Assembly (NCBI GenBank): GCA_963970005.1
Contig: CAXAMN010025262.1
Location: 565,535-629,534 of the forward strand
From: Durusdinium trenchii
Lineage: Eukaryota; Sar; Dinophyceae; Suessiales; Symbiodiniaceae
Length of the DNA: 64,000 nucleotides
Reading direction: 5' to 3'
Shown: positions 1-11,538 of the stretch, piece by piece
How positions within the stretch are numbered: position 1 is the first letter of the stretch
Layout of the letters: every line of letters begins with the position of its first letter
Notes under the pieces: model-generated
Database searches by the model: none
What the model saw: only the letters and a program-made list of their open reading frames with translations
Told to the model about the DNA's origin: nothing
Made by a program: the position numbers and the translations under genes

Positions 1-86
1 ACTGCGATCGGATCCTTGCGGTTGAGGTCCAGGGGTGCACACTGCGAGGGGATCCTTGCGGTTGAGGTCCAGGGGTGCACACTGCG
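1..86. repeat. 40-bp tandem repeat, two copies
   Basis: A unit containing GGATCCTTGCGGTTGAGG and ending in GGGTGCACACTGCGA occurs twice head to tail at the left edge, with a few mismatches. It may continue beyond the window. Confidence 0.85.
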
Positions 87-259
87 ATCCGGAGCTGGCC
101 ACGCAAGATCGGCGAAGCAGATTGGCGAGGAAGGAAGCAAGGAGGAAGGATGAGGACGAGGAGGCGGCGGAGGCGGAGGAGGAAGAACAGCTGTGATAAA
201 ATCTAACAACCCTCACCTGGCAGGTGGGGAAAAAACATTAAAAACCTGCCAGGGGTCAC

Positions 260-314
260 AAAGGGGTGGTGTTTAGTCCCTAAGTGATTGGGTAATGGGC
301 ACCCCTAACCTCCA
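260..314 (+). repeat. Dispersed repeat, copy 1 (inverse of 54143-54199)
   Basis: This stretch (AAGGGGTGGTGTTTAG... to ...CACCCCTAACCTCCA) matches the reverse complement of 54143-54199 at roughly 50 of 55 positions. It is probably a mobile or formerly mobile repeat family. Only two copies are visible here. Confidence 0.75.
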
Positions 315-422
315 TTAAGCACCCCTTTGAAACTCCTGGTGACCCTGGTGCTTTATCTTCCGACTAGTTCTAGTCTCATCCGGCCACCGGCCCAAAACAC
401 CGTGCTGCGCAGGTCCGCGGTC

Positions 423-494
423 CGAAGCAAACAGCCCGAGTCCGCTTCCCGTGGCCCTGATGCCCGGCAACTGCTTCGACGAGGATCGCATTGC
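423..494 (-). CDS. Possible SET-domain protein exon
   Basis: After an acceptor GCGCAG the minus strand reads 24 codons without a stop, ending in GIRATGSGLGLFAS before a GACC sequence that could be a GA-type donor. The G-x-G-L-G-L-F-A pattern resembles the opening strand of SET methyltransferase domains. The SET catalytic core would lie off the left edge. I see only this one block, so the family call is tentative. Confidence 0.35.
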
Positions 495-3400
495 CTGCGC
501 TGTTTGGTCGACGGGTGCCAGGCTTCCCGAGCCCGAGCTCACCACACAAATCCACACTAAAGGACAGGATCTGGAGACCAGCAAAAGCCCAGTAATAAGG
601 TGTCTTTGACCGCTCTGGGTTTAAAGCCTATAAGATTTTAAAAGGAACTCAGGATGACTCGACTCTCCATAGTGATCTTGAAGTATCACACTTCCCTCAG
701 CCTCCCCAGTCTGTATGAGATGCCAACTCCATGAGATGCCAACTTGGAGCTATACTCCCTTTACAATTTGCACTCCACGCGGTCTGCGCGGGACATTACC
801 GCGTTCTCCGGGGCGTGCCATCCGTCAGATCCACGTCTATGCCCAGGGAGTGGGCAGCTGAGGATTTCACCTTGGGCAGCTGAGTGGAGGTCAGTGAGGG
901 TCAGTGCTCGCCTTCCAAGGCGGCAAATCAACATGTCACCCGGCAACCATTTCTCAACAAGGTCGAACACTGAGCAACCCTGCGAGATTGAGTTTGAAGT
1001 GCACCTGCACAGGAGTCGGAACATGCAAAACACAGAAAAAACAGGGAAAGGAGGGGCAGCCTGTGCCACTGTGCAAAACATGCCTTGAACACATGCGTTT
1101 CAGGAAGCCAGGGCTCCTCTGGAGGTGATGCATGGGGTTTTAGGGTTTAGGGGCCTCTGCTTGTTGCAAGTATTCGAACCGAATCCGGACAAAAATAACA
1201 ACACCACAGATGGTCTGCAAAGGCGCCTGCATTTCAATCTTTTCAGCAGCTGGTCCGCTGGTCTTGGCCGTTTTGGGGGTCTGAAATTCTTGGGGCCGGG
1301 GCCCCAGTCTAAATGTTGGCACATCAGCAAGCATCTCCTGCCATCTCCTGCCTCCATTTGGTGGTTCTTAGGTGGTGAATGTAGGCCATATTTGCACCAC
1401 CCCACCATGGAGCTTTTGGGTCTTTTTGCGCGCCCAGGTTGAAGCTGCTTGCTCTACGAGACGAGGTGCACTCGATCGCACCTTTCCGGATCACGGTGTG
1501 TGGGGTTTGCAGGAAACATGTGATTCGGTCAATTGCGAAAACACAACTGGACTTCGTCAATTTCCGCTCCTGAAATCTGCCTTTGCATTATGCAAATCAA
1601 ACGTTGACATAGCCTGTTCCACGTGTAGTCTCAACACTTGACTGCGAAATCCACCAGACATGAAGGTATACCTTGACTAGCGTCTCTGTTTTGCTTGGCC
1701 GCGCCCGGAAAATCCCCGACCAGATCCGTCATTCAAAGCACTTCATCTCAGAGTCTCAGCCTGCTCCTAGTAGTAAGGCCAGGAGCCCCGAACGTAGCGT
1801 CCTGCTCCGTTCGTAGCGATGCCCTTTGCCCCTAGTAGCTTCTTGCTCCTAGTAGTAGGGCCAGGAGCCCCTAGCAGGTAGCAGGTAGCCGAGATCTTGT
1901 TCAAGATTGTCCCAGCACTTGGCTCCCCAGAATATCCATTGCAACTCGTTGGTTGGTAAGCCTTCAAGAAATGGAATCATCGCTACTTGAGACCTTCTTG
2001 GCAAGCGAATTCCCATTAAAAGCCACGCTCCACCCAAGCGAGCGCAAACACGCCCGAAACCCACGGCCAGTTTTCTTGCCTGTCGCCTGTCGCCGGTCGA
2101 TCGGTTAACGTGTCACGCAGCGCCTCTTCAGTCTCAGGACGAATCAATGAGGTTGAATCCGTCGCCGCTTTGGAGGATGTTGCGTTGCCCTGCATGGCCG
2201 GCACACTGCGTGAGTATCGTGCGGTATTCATAGTGCACGGTGTCGTTTTCAACTGGGGAGATACTCCCCGGAGTCATCATGGAAATGGAACACCACCTAT
2301 TAGGAAAGCGGTCGTCCAAGGCACCATTTTCCACTTCCATAATGATTCCAAAGAGTATATTGGGAGTGGAATACTGAAAAGCCTGATAGGCAATTCTTCC
2401 AACCTCCTATGGCCCTATATGCATTGTTTGGGGTTCAGGTTTCAACATCTTCAACACCCTACCTCTAAGACCAAACCAAAGACGTCGATCAAAGGTGTCC
2501 AACTCTTTCTTCAACCCGTCCAGGCGTTTCGCCTCCTCTCCAGCAACGCTGCTTTTGGTCCAAGCTGGCTCGTCTCAACTTGCGCGGCTACGACACAAGA
2601 CCTAACACAAGGCCCCAAGGATCCCAACGACACAATGGCAGCTCTCCATAGCCCTGAGTAGTAGCGACCCAAGCAATCTTGGCAGTGCCATGGTACACAT
2701 ATGGCGCACACCCGCCATATGGCATATGGCGCCATGTTCCCCAAATGTCCCAAACAAACCAACCGGATTCTCAAGGATGTTCATCTGCACTTCGCTGGGA
2801 TCTCAGAGCGGCTGCCACGTACGTCTCGCCCAGCGGGTCCGTCACCCATCCCCCGGGCGTGGTCGGTATTTGACGTCGGAGGAGACGGTGAGGAGACATG
2901 AGGTCATGCACGTGATCCGTCACCCATCCCCCAGGTCGAGTAACTCGAGGTGTTGTACCTTTTCAGAAGTGTTTTTGGACTCGAACAGTATAGTGGCAGA
3001 AGGGGGGGGGCCAAAGCTTCAATTCCACTGCAAATGGGTTTGTCTGTAGCGGTGCACGGAGTCCTACCCTTCCTCGGGTAGTCCAGTAGCACCTCATGGT
3101 TTGGAGGCCTCATGGTTGGGGGGGCCAGAAGTTTTCAACCTTTTGTACAGGACGGATCTCACTTAGATTTTGCTGCATGGCTCCTGAAATAACAACTATA
3201 AAGGATAACAACTTGATACAAATATTGTACACCCTAGTGGCTTCCAAAACAATTTAAACATGGTTGACCTGATGTTGTAAGTCTAAAATCCTTAGTACAA
3301 CATAGTACAACAATGGTTGTTCGGTAAAGACTCATTACATCAATGATGACGGCAAGCCTAGGGCATATGCCAAAGCATGAACCTTCCAGCCTGCGCACAC

Positions 3401-4367
3401 TGTTCTGATCTGAAAAAACTGTTCCGATCTGAATCTTCCAGCAGCCCCCCCCTAAAAAGAAGCGAGCTTCCCATGTGAGCTGCACCCAGCTGAAGTTTTC
3501 CTAGTTTTCATGAATGGGGATGCTTCAATGGCCAGTGCCTCTTCTCATGGCCTTGTCTAACCTAGCTGCCTAGTAGGGTGACGACCGCAACTCAGCAGGC
3601 TTTGGAGTGCCACAAAGGCTACACCTGGCATGGCTCTTCCCGCTTGAAAAAACCTGTCCACCTGATATGCATGGAGAAACACCTGGACCTGACCCACCTG
3701 GCGATCTGACGCGTTCCTTGGAGTGATGCCTTGACCGATCACAACCTTCGCTTTCGGCCCACGTCCGTGGGTCGAAAACCGAGGTCATCGGTCACGGTGA
3801 AACCGAGGTCGTCATCGGTCCGTTTTCCCATGATCATCCATGTTGGAGGCATATAAGTTACATTGACCTTCTTGGAAGGCACCCCCAACTGTTAGGTAAA
3901 TATATGCCATCCATGGATGGTCAGAAAATATGTCTGGATGCTTAAGGCCCATGAAGGCCGAAGAGCGGCAGTCTCTGGTGACCTGATTGTGCCGATGGAT
4001 CTCGATGTTCGCCGCCCCCAAACAAATTCGACCTTGCAGACCTGGATCTGAATCGGTATAGTTCACAGTTCACCTGTAACTTCACCTTATGTCCATTGGT
4101 CGCTTCGTCCAAACCACATGTGCAATGTTAGTCACTGGGTTCATCATGTTCACCAGTCCTAGCTATCTAGTGACAAGGCCCACTCTGTCCACTTCGCCCA
4201 ACGGAACCCCCTGGCGAGAAAAGACAAACATCATCTACCATCGACCAGTAACTAAGGCACCTTGCTATACTAGTATGCCATCTCTCGCGGCGCTGGCACG
4301 AAACCACACGATCCTTTACAGGCCCCCTCCTTTTCCAGCCGCTCGTAAACAGGTTCCCAGGGGACGC
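495..4367. other. No gene recognised
   Basis: No exon could be supported on either strand. The stretch holds scattered short frames, a repeated word near 1372-1392 (AGGCCATATTTG, seen again near 18960) and the small palindrome at 2698-2721. It is probably intron or intergenic sequence. Confidence 0.5.
2698..2721. repeat. Perfect 9-bp inverted repeat
   Basis: Arms CATATGGCG and CGCCATATG flank a 6-nt loop, followed at once by further CATATGGCG-like words. It could form a short hairpin. No function can be assigned. Confidence 0.7.
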
Positions 4368-4417
4368 GTTCTTGGAGGCAAACACCAAATCGCCGCAGCT
4401 GGGGCACGTCCAATCGC
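4368..4417 (-). CDS. RanBP2-type zinc finger exon
   Basis: After the acceptor CCAG the minus strand reads GDWTCPSCGDLVFASKN, which is the first half of a RanBP2-type zinc finger (W-x-C-x2-C-G then an aromatic and S/R). The second cysteine pair would be supplied by the next exon. The donor is probably GC. RanBP2 fingers usually bind single-stranded RNA or ubiquitin. The exon starts with the same GCGATTGG as the block at 5343 and lies downstream of the complete finger at 7181-7325, so all three probably belong to one multi-finger protein. Confidence 0.6.
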
Positions 4418-4503
4418 CTGGCCGACAGCCAGCCCACAGCCAGGCAGGTGGTCTGTACGCCGGTCTGTACTCCGAACCGGTGTACGCCTCCCTACGCCAT
4501 GAT

Positions 4504-4543
4504 GCCGATCCTGGATGGATCCTGGATGGATTCATCCTGGATG
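4504..4543. repeat. Short GATCCTGGATG tandem repeat
   Basis: The words GATCCTGGATG and TTCATCCTGGATG recur three times in tandem. It is a minor low-complexity stretch. Confidence 0.6.
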
Positions 4544-5257
4544 CGGCTATCGTTCTGCAATGTCACACCAAACAGTAGCAAAAAGAGATGAGGATGGGTA
4601 TGTTGCTCCTCATGCGCCTTTCGCCCCAAAGGTGTCACGAGACCGACTCCCAAAAAAGGTCAGAGGCATCGCTGCCCCACGTTCGTTTCATGCCCCGGGT
4701 CAGCAGCAGAAAAGAAAAGCGCCTGGTTTCATGCCCATGCGCTTGGCCGAACTGGGCTTCGGGGCACCACATCGGTTACACTTGTCCCTGGAGGAGAAAA
4801 CATAGTCCTCAGCGACAGCGAGTCGGTGTCGCATTTTTCGGCGGGTGTTTTTTTGCGCCAGACTTCAGCGAAGCTGGCAAAGGAAGAGAAGGCTAGAAGC
4901 AAGCACGATCAATCTTAAGCATCCTATTTTAATATCAAATGACAGTTGATTTTCAGAGTACTTTCCCAATGGCCCTTTCATGTCCATGTTTCCGCCAGGC
5001 TCATGTTAGTTCTCAGATCTCACCCTCTTGCGCTGATTGAAATAACCGGAAAACCCAAGCCGGCGCTGCAAGCAAGGCTTAGTCAGGCCCAGGGCTGCCC
5101 ACCATGCACACCCAACGCCCGCGCGAAACCCGAGCAAACACACATCACGTCACAACCCTTCAAAGCTGCTTGGTAACATGCCTTAGGCCTTTCTTCCCAT
5201 CTCTATGGCATAGGTCATAGGATGTCATCGGTGCATCGGTGCCATGTCTACTTCCCA

Positions 5258-5290
5258 CGAACGACCTCATCGCACGAACGACCTCATCGC
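5258..5290. repeat. 16-bp tandem repeat, two copies
   Basis: The unit CGAACGACCTCATCGCA is directly repeated twice. Confidence 0.75.
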
Positions 5291-5314
5291 TTGCTCGGCA
5301 TCGATGCGCCAAGC

Positions 5315-5343
5315 AACTCCACAAGATCCGCAGACCCAATCGC
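5315..5343 (-). CDS. RanBP2-type zinc finger exon (half finger)
   Basis: The frame before the putative CCCAG acceptor reads T-R-P, and the exon continues GDWVCGSCGV. Together this matches the RPGDW-x-C-x2-CG opening of the finger at 4368-4417, down to the shared GCGATTGG start. The 3' boundary is uncertain and could extend to about 5300. It looks like a duplicated exon of the same gene. Confidence 0.45.
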
Positions 5344-6080
5344 CTGGGCGTGTGCCACCCGCACCTGCGGCTGTGCAATGCTGTGCATGCCATGCTGGCC
5401 CGGAAGAGGAGGAACATCATGCGAAGTACTTCAATGCCAAAGCGTTGAACTACACGTCGTCATGTTCCCAAAGCACCTAGAACTAACCACTTTGAAGGAC
5501 TCTAAGGTGGTACAAGGGCTCTGACTCTAACTGCGGGCGCTCCGGAGACTGCAAAGCAGATGTGAAAGGTTGGCTTTCAATCAGCGTTGATTGAATAGTC
5601 TTTACGGGACAACGAACAATATTGTTTTATACTAGACTACCGCCGCAGGTGGTGGTTCCGTTTTACAGCCTATATAGGTGGTCTGGTCCGGAGGTTTTTC
5701 TGCAGCTGTTCTTGTTTGAGCCGTGTCTTTTTCTTCCCAAAACCGGCGACGGACCTTGATGTGCCAGGTCACTTGGGTAAGATCCGTCTATGGCGGCCCA
5801 GGAAGAACGGCGAATGGCAACTGGATATGAGTCTTCCATGTTTTGGCCTCTAGGAGTAGGGTCCGCCTCTATCCTGGCGTGCCACGGCTCGAGCAAACTG
5901 GTCTTCAATGAGTCCAATGGTCTGGTTCCATCTTAGATCTGCAGGGTCTGCAGGGGGTAGGTATGACATGTTTATGACCTCCGGGGACTCCTTCATTCTC
6001 GGCCTCCACCTCCGCTCATGGCCATCATCATGGCCATCATCGATGCCTGACAAACGCGAAGAGACTCGAAGAGACCAAGA

Positions 6081-6117
6081 ATATATATATATATATACTT
6101 ATATATATATATAATAT
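6081..6117. repeat. (TA)n microsatellite
   Basis: Alternating TA with single interruptions. It sits in presumed intron between zinc-finger exons. Confidence 0.9.
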
Positions 6118-6835
6118 ACCTTGGGTCTATCCCATGACCAGGGCTCAGTGGATGATTATGATTAGGTTGCTGCCCTTTCCATGACTGAAATCGTGATCAT
6201 CTTTTACCAACTGGGCCCTGGTAGTGGGCTACACCCTCACCATACCATCACCCACCACCCCCAATTTGGGGTCTCCATGTTTGCCCTTTTTGGGGGGTTA
6301 AGGGGTCTTGATTCGACACCTCTTATGGGTCCAGGCCAATGGTTCCGTATGGTATCGGGGTGCCCGGGTGCCGCTGGTCCGGCTGGTCAAATATGATTGC
6401 CTTATCTCTGTACTTCCTCCATCTTTGCATCTCTTCGCTATAGAGGTTCCACAGGTCTGCTGGGTGATGGGGTTGAGAAGTCCCTGGCTTCCAATCTTCC
6501 AACCTGCCTCTAAAACCACTTGATAACCCCCGCCAATCCTAAGATCATTGTTCTGATGTATCCAAGGTCCAAATATTAAAGTGTTTATCCCTATTCTCAA
6601 TTACCATGCCTTACCCTCACTCATCAACCTTCCACAAGATCCAGCTGTGTCCAACCAGGCTGAGTCAATCCAAGCTGAGTCTTCCCCAAAAATCCTAAGA
6701 TCGGCTTGGCAGGCTACTTCACAGAAAACAACTGTTTTGAAGCACCTTTTGGATGTCAACCCGGGGGCCAACCCCCAAACCAAAAAAAAAGGAAAGGTCA
6801 ACACAAATGGATCCAAGCGACACGTCAGAGAAACA

Positions 6836-6905
6836 AAGCAACACAAACCAAACCAAAAGAAGGGAAACAACCAAAACACAACCAAACCAAACCAAAACAA
6901 ACTCA
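6836..6905. repeat. AAACC-rich low-complexity tract
   Basis: Repeated CAAACCAAAC words with almost no T on the + strand. No gene signal is seen. Confidence 0.7.
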
Positions 6906-7180
6906 AGTGGCAAGTTTCCCTAAAAATCTAGGAACCCAAATGATTAGTGCGAGCACTTCTTCAAGGAAGCTCCTCCCCGCACTCAGGGGGGGAGCTTCCT
7001 TCCGAAGAAGCGTGCGCTATTCGTCCTAGCTAGGAGCTTCTCCCTTATTTAAGTAGGCGCCTACGTGAGGGCGGGCTCTAAAAAGAAGGGATATAATAGA
7101 CAAATAAACGCCCACACAACAAAAAAAACAACAACACCACAACAAACCGAAACAACACCAAGAAAGAACATCTCCCGCCT

Positions 7181-7325
7181 TGCCATCGCCCTTGCCCTTG
7201 CTTCCATCGCCCCAACCACCTCCACCTCCGGCTCCTCCGGCTCCTGCTCCGCCGCCCGTGCCGCAGCGGTTGCAATGCGTTCGCCAGGCGAAGACGTTGT
7301 CGCCACAGTTGGGACAGGTCCAGTC
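7181..7325 (-). CDS. RanBP2-type zinc finger plus Gly-rich linker exon
   Basis: After the acceptor GCTGAG the minus strand reads DWTCPNCGDNVFAWRTHCNR and then C-G. This is a complete RanBP2-type zinc finger (W-x-C-x2-C-x10-C-x2-C) with the characteristic N and F. A long Gly/Ala run follows, then a GSKGKGDGK stretch. The donor is probably GC after GGCAAG. The zinc finger with a flexible, basic Gly/Lys-rich linker suggests an RNA-binding protein. The exons at 11412-11538 and 13195-13266 share the Gly/Lys composition and lie upstream on the same strand; fingers at 5343 and 4417 lie downstream. The exact protein is not identifiable. Confidence 0.7.
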
Positions 7326-10300
7326 CTCAGCGGTTTTGGGTTGGCACCAGCTCCATCGAGTCCATTCAGAGTCCAGGGTGATCCTTGTCATCCTGGTCCT
7401 TATGTTTTCCTTGATAGGCGTGTAGAAATACAGCTGTGAGCCTTCAGGCTTTGGTTTGAGCATCCTACCAGTTAAGTGTGCTTTCGTTGAAAGTTGTTTT
7501 TTTTTTGGGGGGGGGGTGGGTGCTTTTGAGTCGGAACCCTGGCAACCATGGTTGAACTTATAGAGCAATTTTTGTCAACACGTATTTTCGCAACAATTTT
7601 GGGGTTGATGGATGGCACCCAATGACTTGTGGCCCATCTGAACCAGGCAAGGTGATTTTTACCCAAGGTCCGGGAATTCATGTTAAATGTTTTTGTGTTT
7701 GTTTGTTCTTTTTTTGGATTTTGCATTTTTGGTTCTGGTATGGCTGGAAATGCAACTTTCCTGGCGCGCAGCGTTTTGTCCAACTCGGAGTGCACTTTGG
7801 GAAGCACGCAGCGCTAATCTTAATATCTAGGTCTTCTGTCAAATGGCAAAAGCCTCATCGATGGTGTTCACAATGTTTTATCTATTTATTCATTTTTGTT
7901 TAGCTGACTTTTGCGGGCAGGCGCAGCACTATATGCCCTCAGGTGGCTTACAAAAGGCATCTTATGGTTTAACCTCCAAACTTTAACCTCGGGTGGCTTA
8001 CAGGAGATGTACTATCTTGGACTGGTCCGTTTCCTTCCATAAATTTACCTTGGCAGCGCTTGTAACCTTAGCATCCAAGTCTTTTGTCAAATAACCTGAC
8101 AGCCTGGTGGCCCTTAGCATCCACTGTTATGGGGTTGCGGTGGTCTGGTGTGTACATGCTCAATATATGTTTATATTCGTATATATGTATGTATATATAT
8201 ATATATGTTAGTTAGTTAGTGCAGCAGCTGGTGGAACAGTCCAAAAAGGTCTATATACTAAGGACTAAGTTTGTTAATGAAAAGCAAGGAAAAGCAACAC
8301 AAGCACAGAAAAACAAGAAACGCACAGAAGCACTGAGAAGCAAGGAAAAAGCAAAGCAAGGAAAGCAGGAGAGATCATAGTGAAGCAAGAGAAAGCAAGA
8401 CAAGCACAGAAAAGCAACAAAAGCAGCAATTGGCAGAAACAAAGCAAACACATGTTTACATAAAGATTAACACCTCCATTCCCAAGAATGGCAGCCATGG
8501 CTTCGGCCAGCTTTAAGCGACCCTAGGGAGATGAAGAAGGATTGCATGACTGCATGATGATTAGAACAAGGAGCCTGTAGACTCTAAACTCTAAACTAAA
8601 GAGGAGATTTCATCTGGAGGGACCCCATACCAATTGAACCTCACAATCAACGACCTTTTTTATTTTCCCAGTGTCCTACAGGTTTGCAGGATCCAAAGAC
8701 GTTTTGGTGGATAGGTTCACCCAAACTCGGTGGGAAGATTTCACCTCAGCAGCTTCCGACAGGTCCACCTGCAACAGTGAGAAAGACAACCGGCCCCAGC
8801 GGGCAGGGTAGACTGATCAATTTCGGTGGGGGCCGAAGCCACCAGGTCGTTGCTGTTCGGAGCTCTATGGCTTGGAACCTGCAAACCGCTTGGGTCGTTC
8901 AGGTCCGTCCACCAGGCAGTCTTCCTGGCAGGTGTCCTTTTTCAGGTTCCGAATGCAGAACTCATCAATAAGTCATGAGTCATCAGGTTCCTTGGAAATG
9001 ATCTTCAGGTTCCATCTTCCCAATCCTTCATCTTACACTCAGGACTCCCCGGCCCCGAGACGCCCGGAGACGCCGACCGCTGGCCAGGCGGACGGGCCGT
9101 CTCCGAGCCAAGCCACGTGGCACGGACCCCAAATCTATCTCAGTCCGAGCCAAATACTTCAAATGAACACACCAACAATGTCGTCAGCGCCTTGCAACCG
9201 CCATCAATGCCAGTCCTTCTTGGGGTCCAAAAAAGAAGGTCACCCATATTCCGCCAAGGCTCTCCAGGCTTCACAGGCCCACCTCCACCAGCGCTGGCGC
9301 CTTGCCTGGGAAAACCGCCGTGTCAAAAAGGAAGATGCGCAGCAAGGCGCCGTGATGTTCAGGGTCCATGTCACAACAAATACTTCAGGCTGTCACAGAC
9401 CTGCGATCCCCATGGCCAAAAATAAACAATTCCCGTCCAACCTGGAGATTGAGCAGCATCCATCACAAAACATAGATCCCGAAAGCCAGCTTTCCATCTC
9501 TTTCCCATCCACCCACGCATCATGCGACGCAAGTTGCGAGGCAGGCTTGCAATCCACCCACTTTCCATCCACCATGTTGTAGTCATAGTTCGCAAACACC
9601 TTAGACCACCAAATTCAATGTGGGAGTTGCAGTGTCAAGTCCTTCAACACCAGGTGGCCGCGTTGGCTTCGTCGACGCTGGAGAAAGTGATGAAGCCTCA
9701 GTGCAAGTGATGCCTCTGTGAGAACAAAATTAACAAAAGCACCTCAAATATCTGGAAGAAGTCCTGAGATGTTTTAATCCAGCATCCGGTGAAATCAAAA
9801 AACCATTGTTCTTTTTTGGTCTTCCGAGCGAACCAAATCAAGTGTGGTGGCTGTACACCTTTGCAAGCCTTTGCTAATGTAACACCAAAACATGTTCGTT
9901 GATTACGCATATAGGTAAATACAGCAGTCGCGAAGAAGAGCATTTGAAGATTGAGCCAGAAGCAGTAGGGGGGGTCCATGAACCTCGCCCTTGCTTGAAA
10001 AGGACAATCCTCTCTTCCCAGGCGTCTTGCGTCTTGTACTTTTGCACACTTGGAAGGTACAAGCTTAGTTGAATTGGGCAACGATGCCACATTCTCTTCC
10101 AACTAAGCAGATCTTGGTGCTCCAGATCTCCTAACCTCCGTGCCCACACCTTACATTAAATGGCAAAAAAAGCATGAAGCCAAAACACCTGGAACAAAAA
10201 AAGAAAAAAAACACGACCAGTCCACCATGTAGCCAACTTGCAAAAACCACCACCAGTCCACCGTCCACTGTCCTTCTTCGGTCTCCTAGTGCTAGATGAC

Positions 10301-11411
10301 GACCACGCGGCAATAGCCCTTGGACTCGCCCATCCTCGGTGTCCGACCCTGTGTGGTGGTGGTGGATGGTGACGGATGATGGTAGTCTTCTTGCTTCTTT
10401 TAAAGCCTTGGGTGGGAGAAATCCAAAACCAAAAGCACCATGGTGACTTCTGTTCTTCCATGTTTTCATGTCACTGACCTGTGGCTGGTGGTTCTTGCTC
10501 CGCTTTTTCAGATCCAGGAACATTCGGCGGCGTTTCCGGACGGCCGTCCCTGTTTTCGCGCCCGATCGTTTCGGTTTGAAAATGGTTAGGAGGTGACCCG
10601 ACCACCCCAGAGCAGTTGAAGTTGGCAGCTACCCACTGCACTATACTTCAGTGAGTACTTAAGTGTCAAAACTCATTTCAGAAAGACTTGTGTATTTGTT
10701 TCAGTCGATGCTGCGTGGTCGGTCTCATTGCAGGACAAGTATGGACAAGTGATCCCTTCGACCTATAAAAAAACACGAGGCCAGAGTTCCATTCTTTTGG
10801 GGGGTAGTGTTTGCTAAAAGGTACTCAGGAATGTTTCAATTGCCCAAGCAGTGAAAAATCCAGGCTTCTCGCCCACCATCATCTTCACCTCTAAAATGTG
10901 CCCAAAGTGTTCGAAAGCACTCCTCACCTGGCCAAGTTCTCAAATGCAAAAAAAAAGGCCTTGGAAAAAGCACGGCCCTAGAGCCCTGCTGGTGCGCCAA
11001 ATTCGACAGTTGCTCTAAAAGGCACCCCCCAATCTTACTTGCATGCGGTGAGCTTAGTGGGAGTGAGCTTAGTGGGTAGTTGATGCTATCCTTGTAGCTG
11101 CTTCAATGGAAATAGAAATTCAATACTCATCCACCTTGGCTGATGCACAGCTCCCTCCAATCCATCTTGCATGACACATCCACACGAAAACCGCACATTG
11201 CCTGTGGCTCACTGACCACCTTGGGCAGGGCCCCCCACGAAGACCTCCCGTGCGCGTGCGCGTGGTGATGTGGTGTTCTGACATGGTGAAGTGACCGAGC
11301 TGGACACAGGATGAACCTGGATCAAAGCATCAGCGGAACATAAAACGACCTGCCAAATATCCAACTGCCTCAAGGCACCTCCACCTGCAAGTGAACTTGC
11401 AGCACCCCCAC
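7326..11411. other. Intron or intergenic sequence with low-complexity tracts
   Basis: No exon could be assigned with confidence. The stretch contains a TA/GT-rich tract at about 8160-8215 and a purine-rich AAGCA-type repeat at 8278-8450. An open + frame at 8872-9582 lacks convincing protein character, and its densest part also reads well on the minus strand. It is probably a large intron of the zinc-finger gene. Confidence 0.4.
8278..8450. repeat. AAGCA/AAGGAAA purine-rich repeat
   Basis: About 170 nt made of irregular AAGCAAGGAAA and AAGCACAG words with very few pyrimidines on the + strand. The complementary strand gives spurious Phe/Leu/Cys-rich frames that are not genes. Confidence 0.8.
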
Positions 11412-11538
11412 CTTGCAGGATGCGTTGTTCGTACTCGCCATGGAGCTACTGCCCTTGCTCTTGCCCTTGCCCTTGTCGCTGCCAAAGCTGCCCCACTTGG
11501 CATCGCCCTTGCCCTCCCAACCCGGTGGAGGGCCATAC
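11412..11538 (-). CDS. Gly/Lys-rich exon of zinc-finger protein
   Basis: Following the acceptor CCTGAG the minus strand reads YGPPPGWEGKGDAKWG and continues with GSDKGKGKSKG, then Ser-rich residues to a GT donor after TGCAAG. The low-complexity Gly/Lys composition matches the linker at 7181-7325 and the first exon at 13195-13266, so I place it in the same gene. It probably encodes a disordered, RNA-binding-type segment. At least one exon may be missing between it and 13195, because the phases do not match directly. Confidence 0.55.

Noticed and set aside
6081..6117. TATATA tract as a promoter
   Set aside because: It is a microsatellite inside a presumed intron, and dinoflagellate promoters generally lack a TATA box.
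8251..8498. Phe/Leu/Cys-rich membrane-like frames
   Set aside because: They are translations of the AAGCA purine repeat, not proteins.
8872..9582. 236-codon + strand frame
   Set aside because: The composition is Ser/Pro/Gln-rich noise with no domain, and the surrounding genes are on the other strand.
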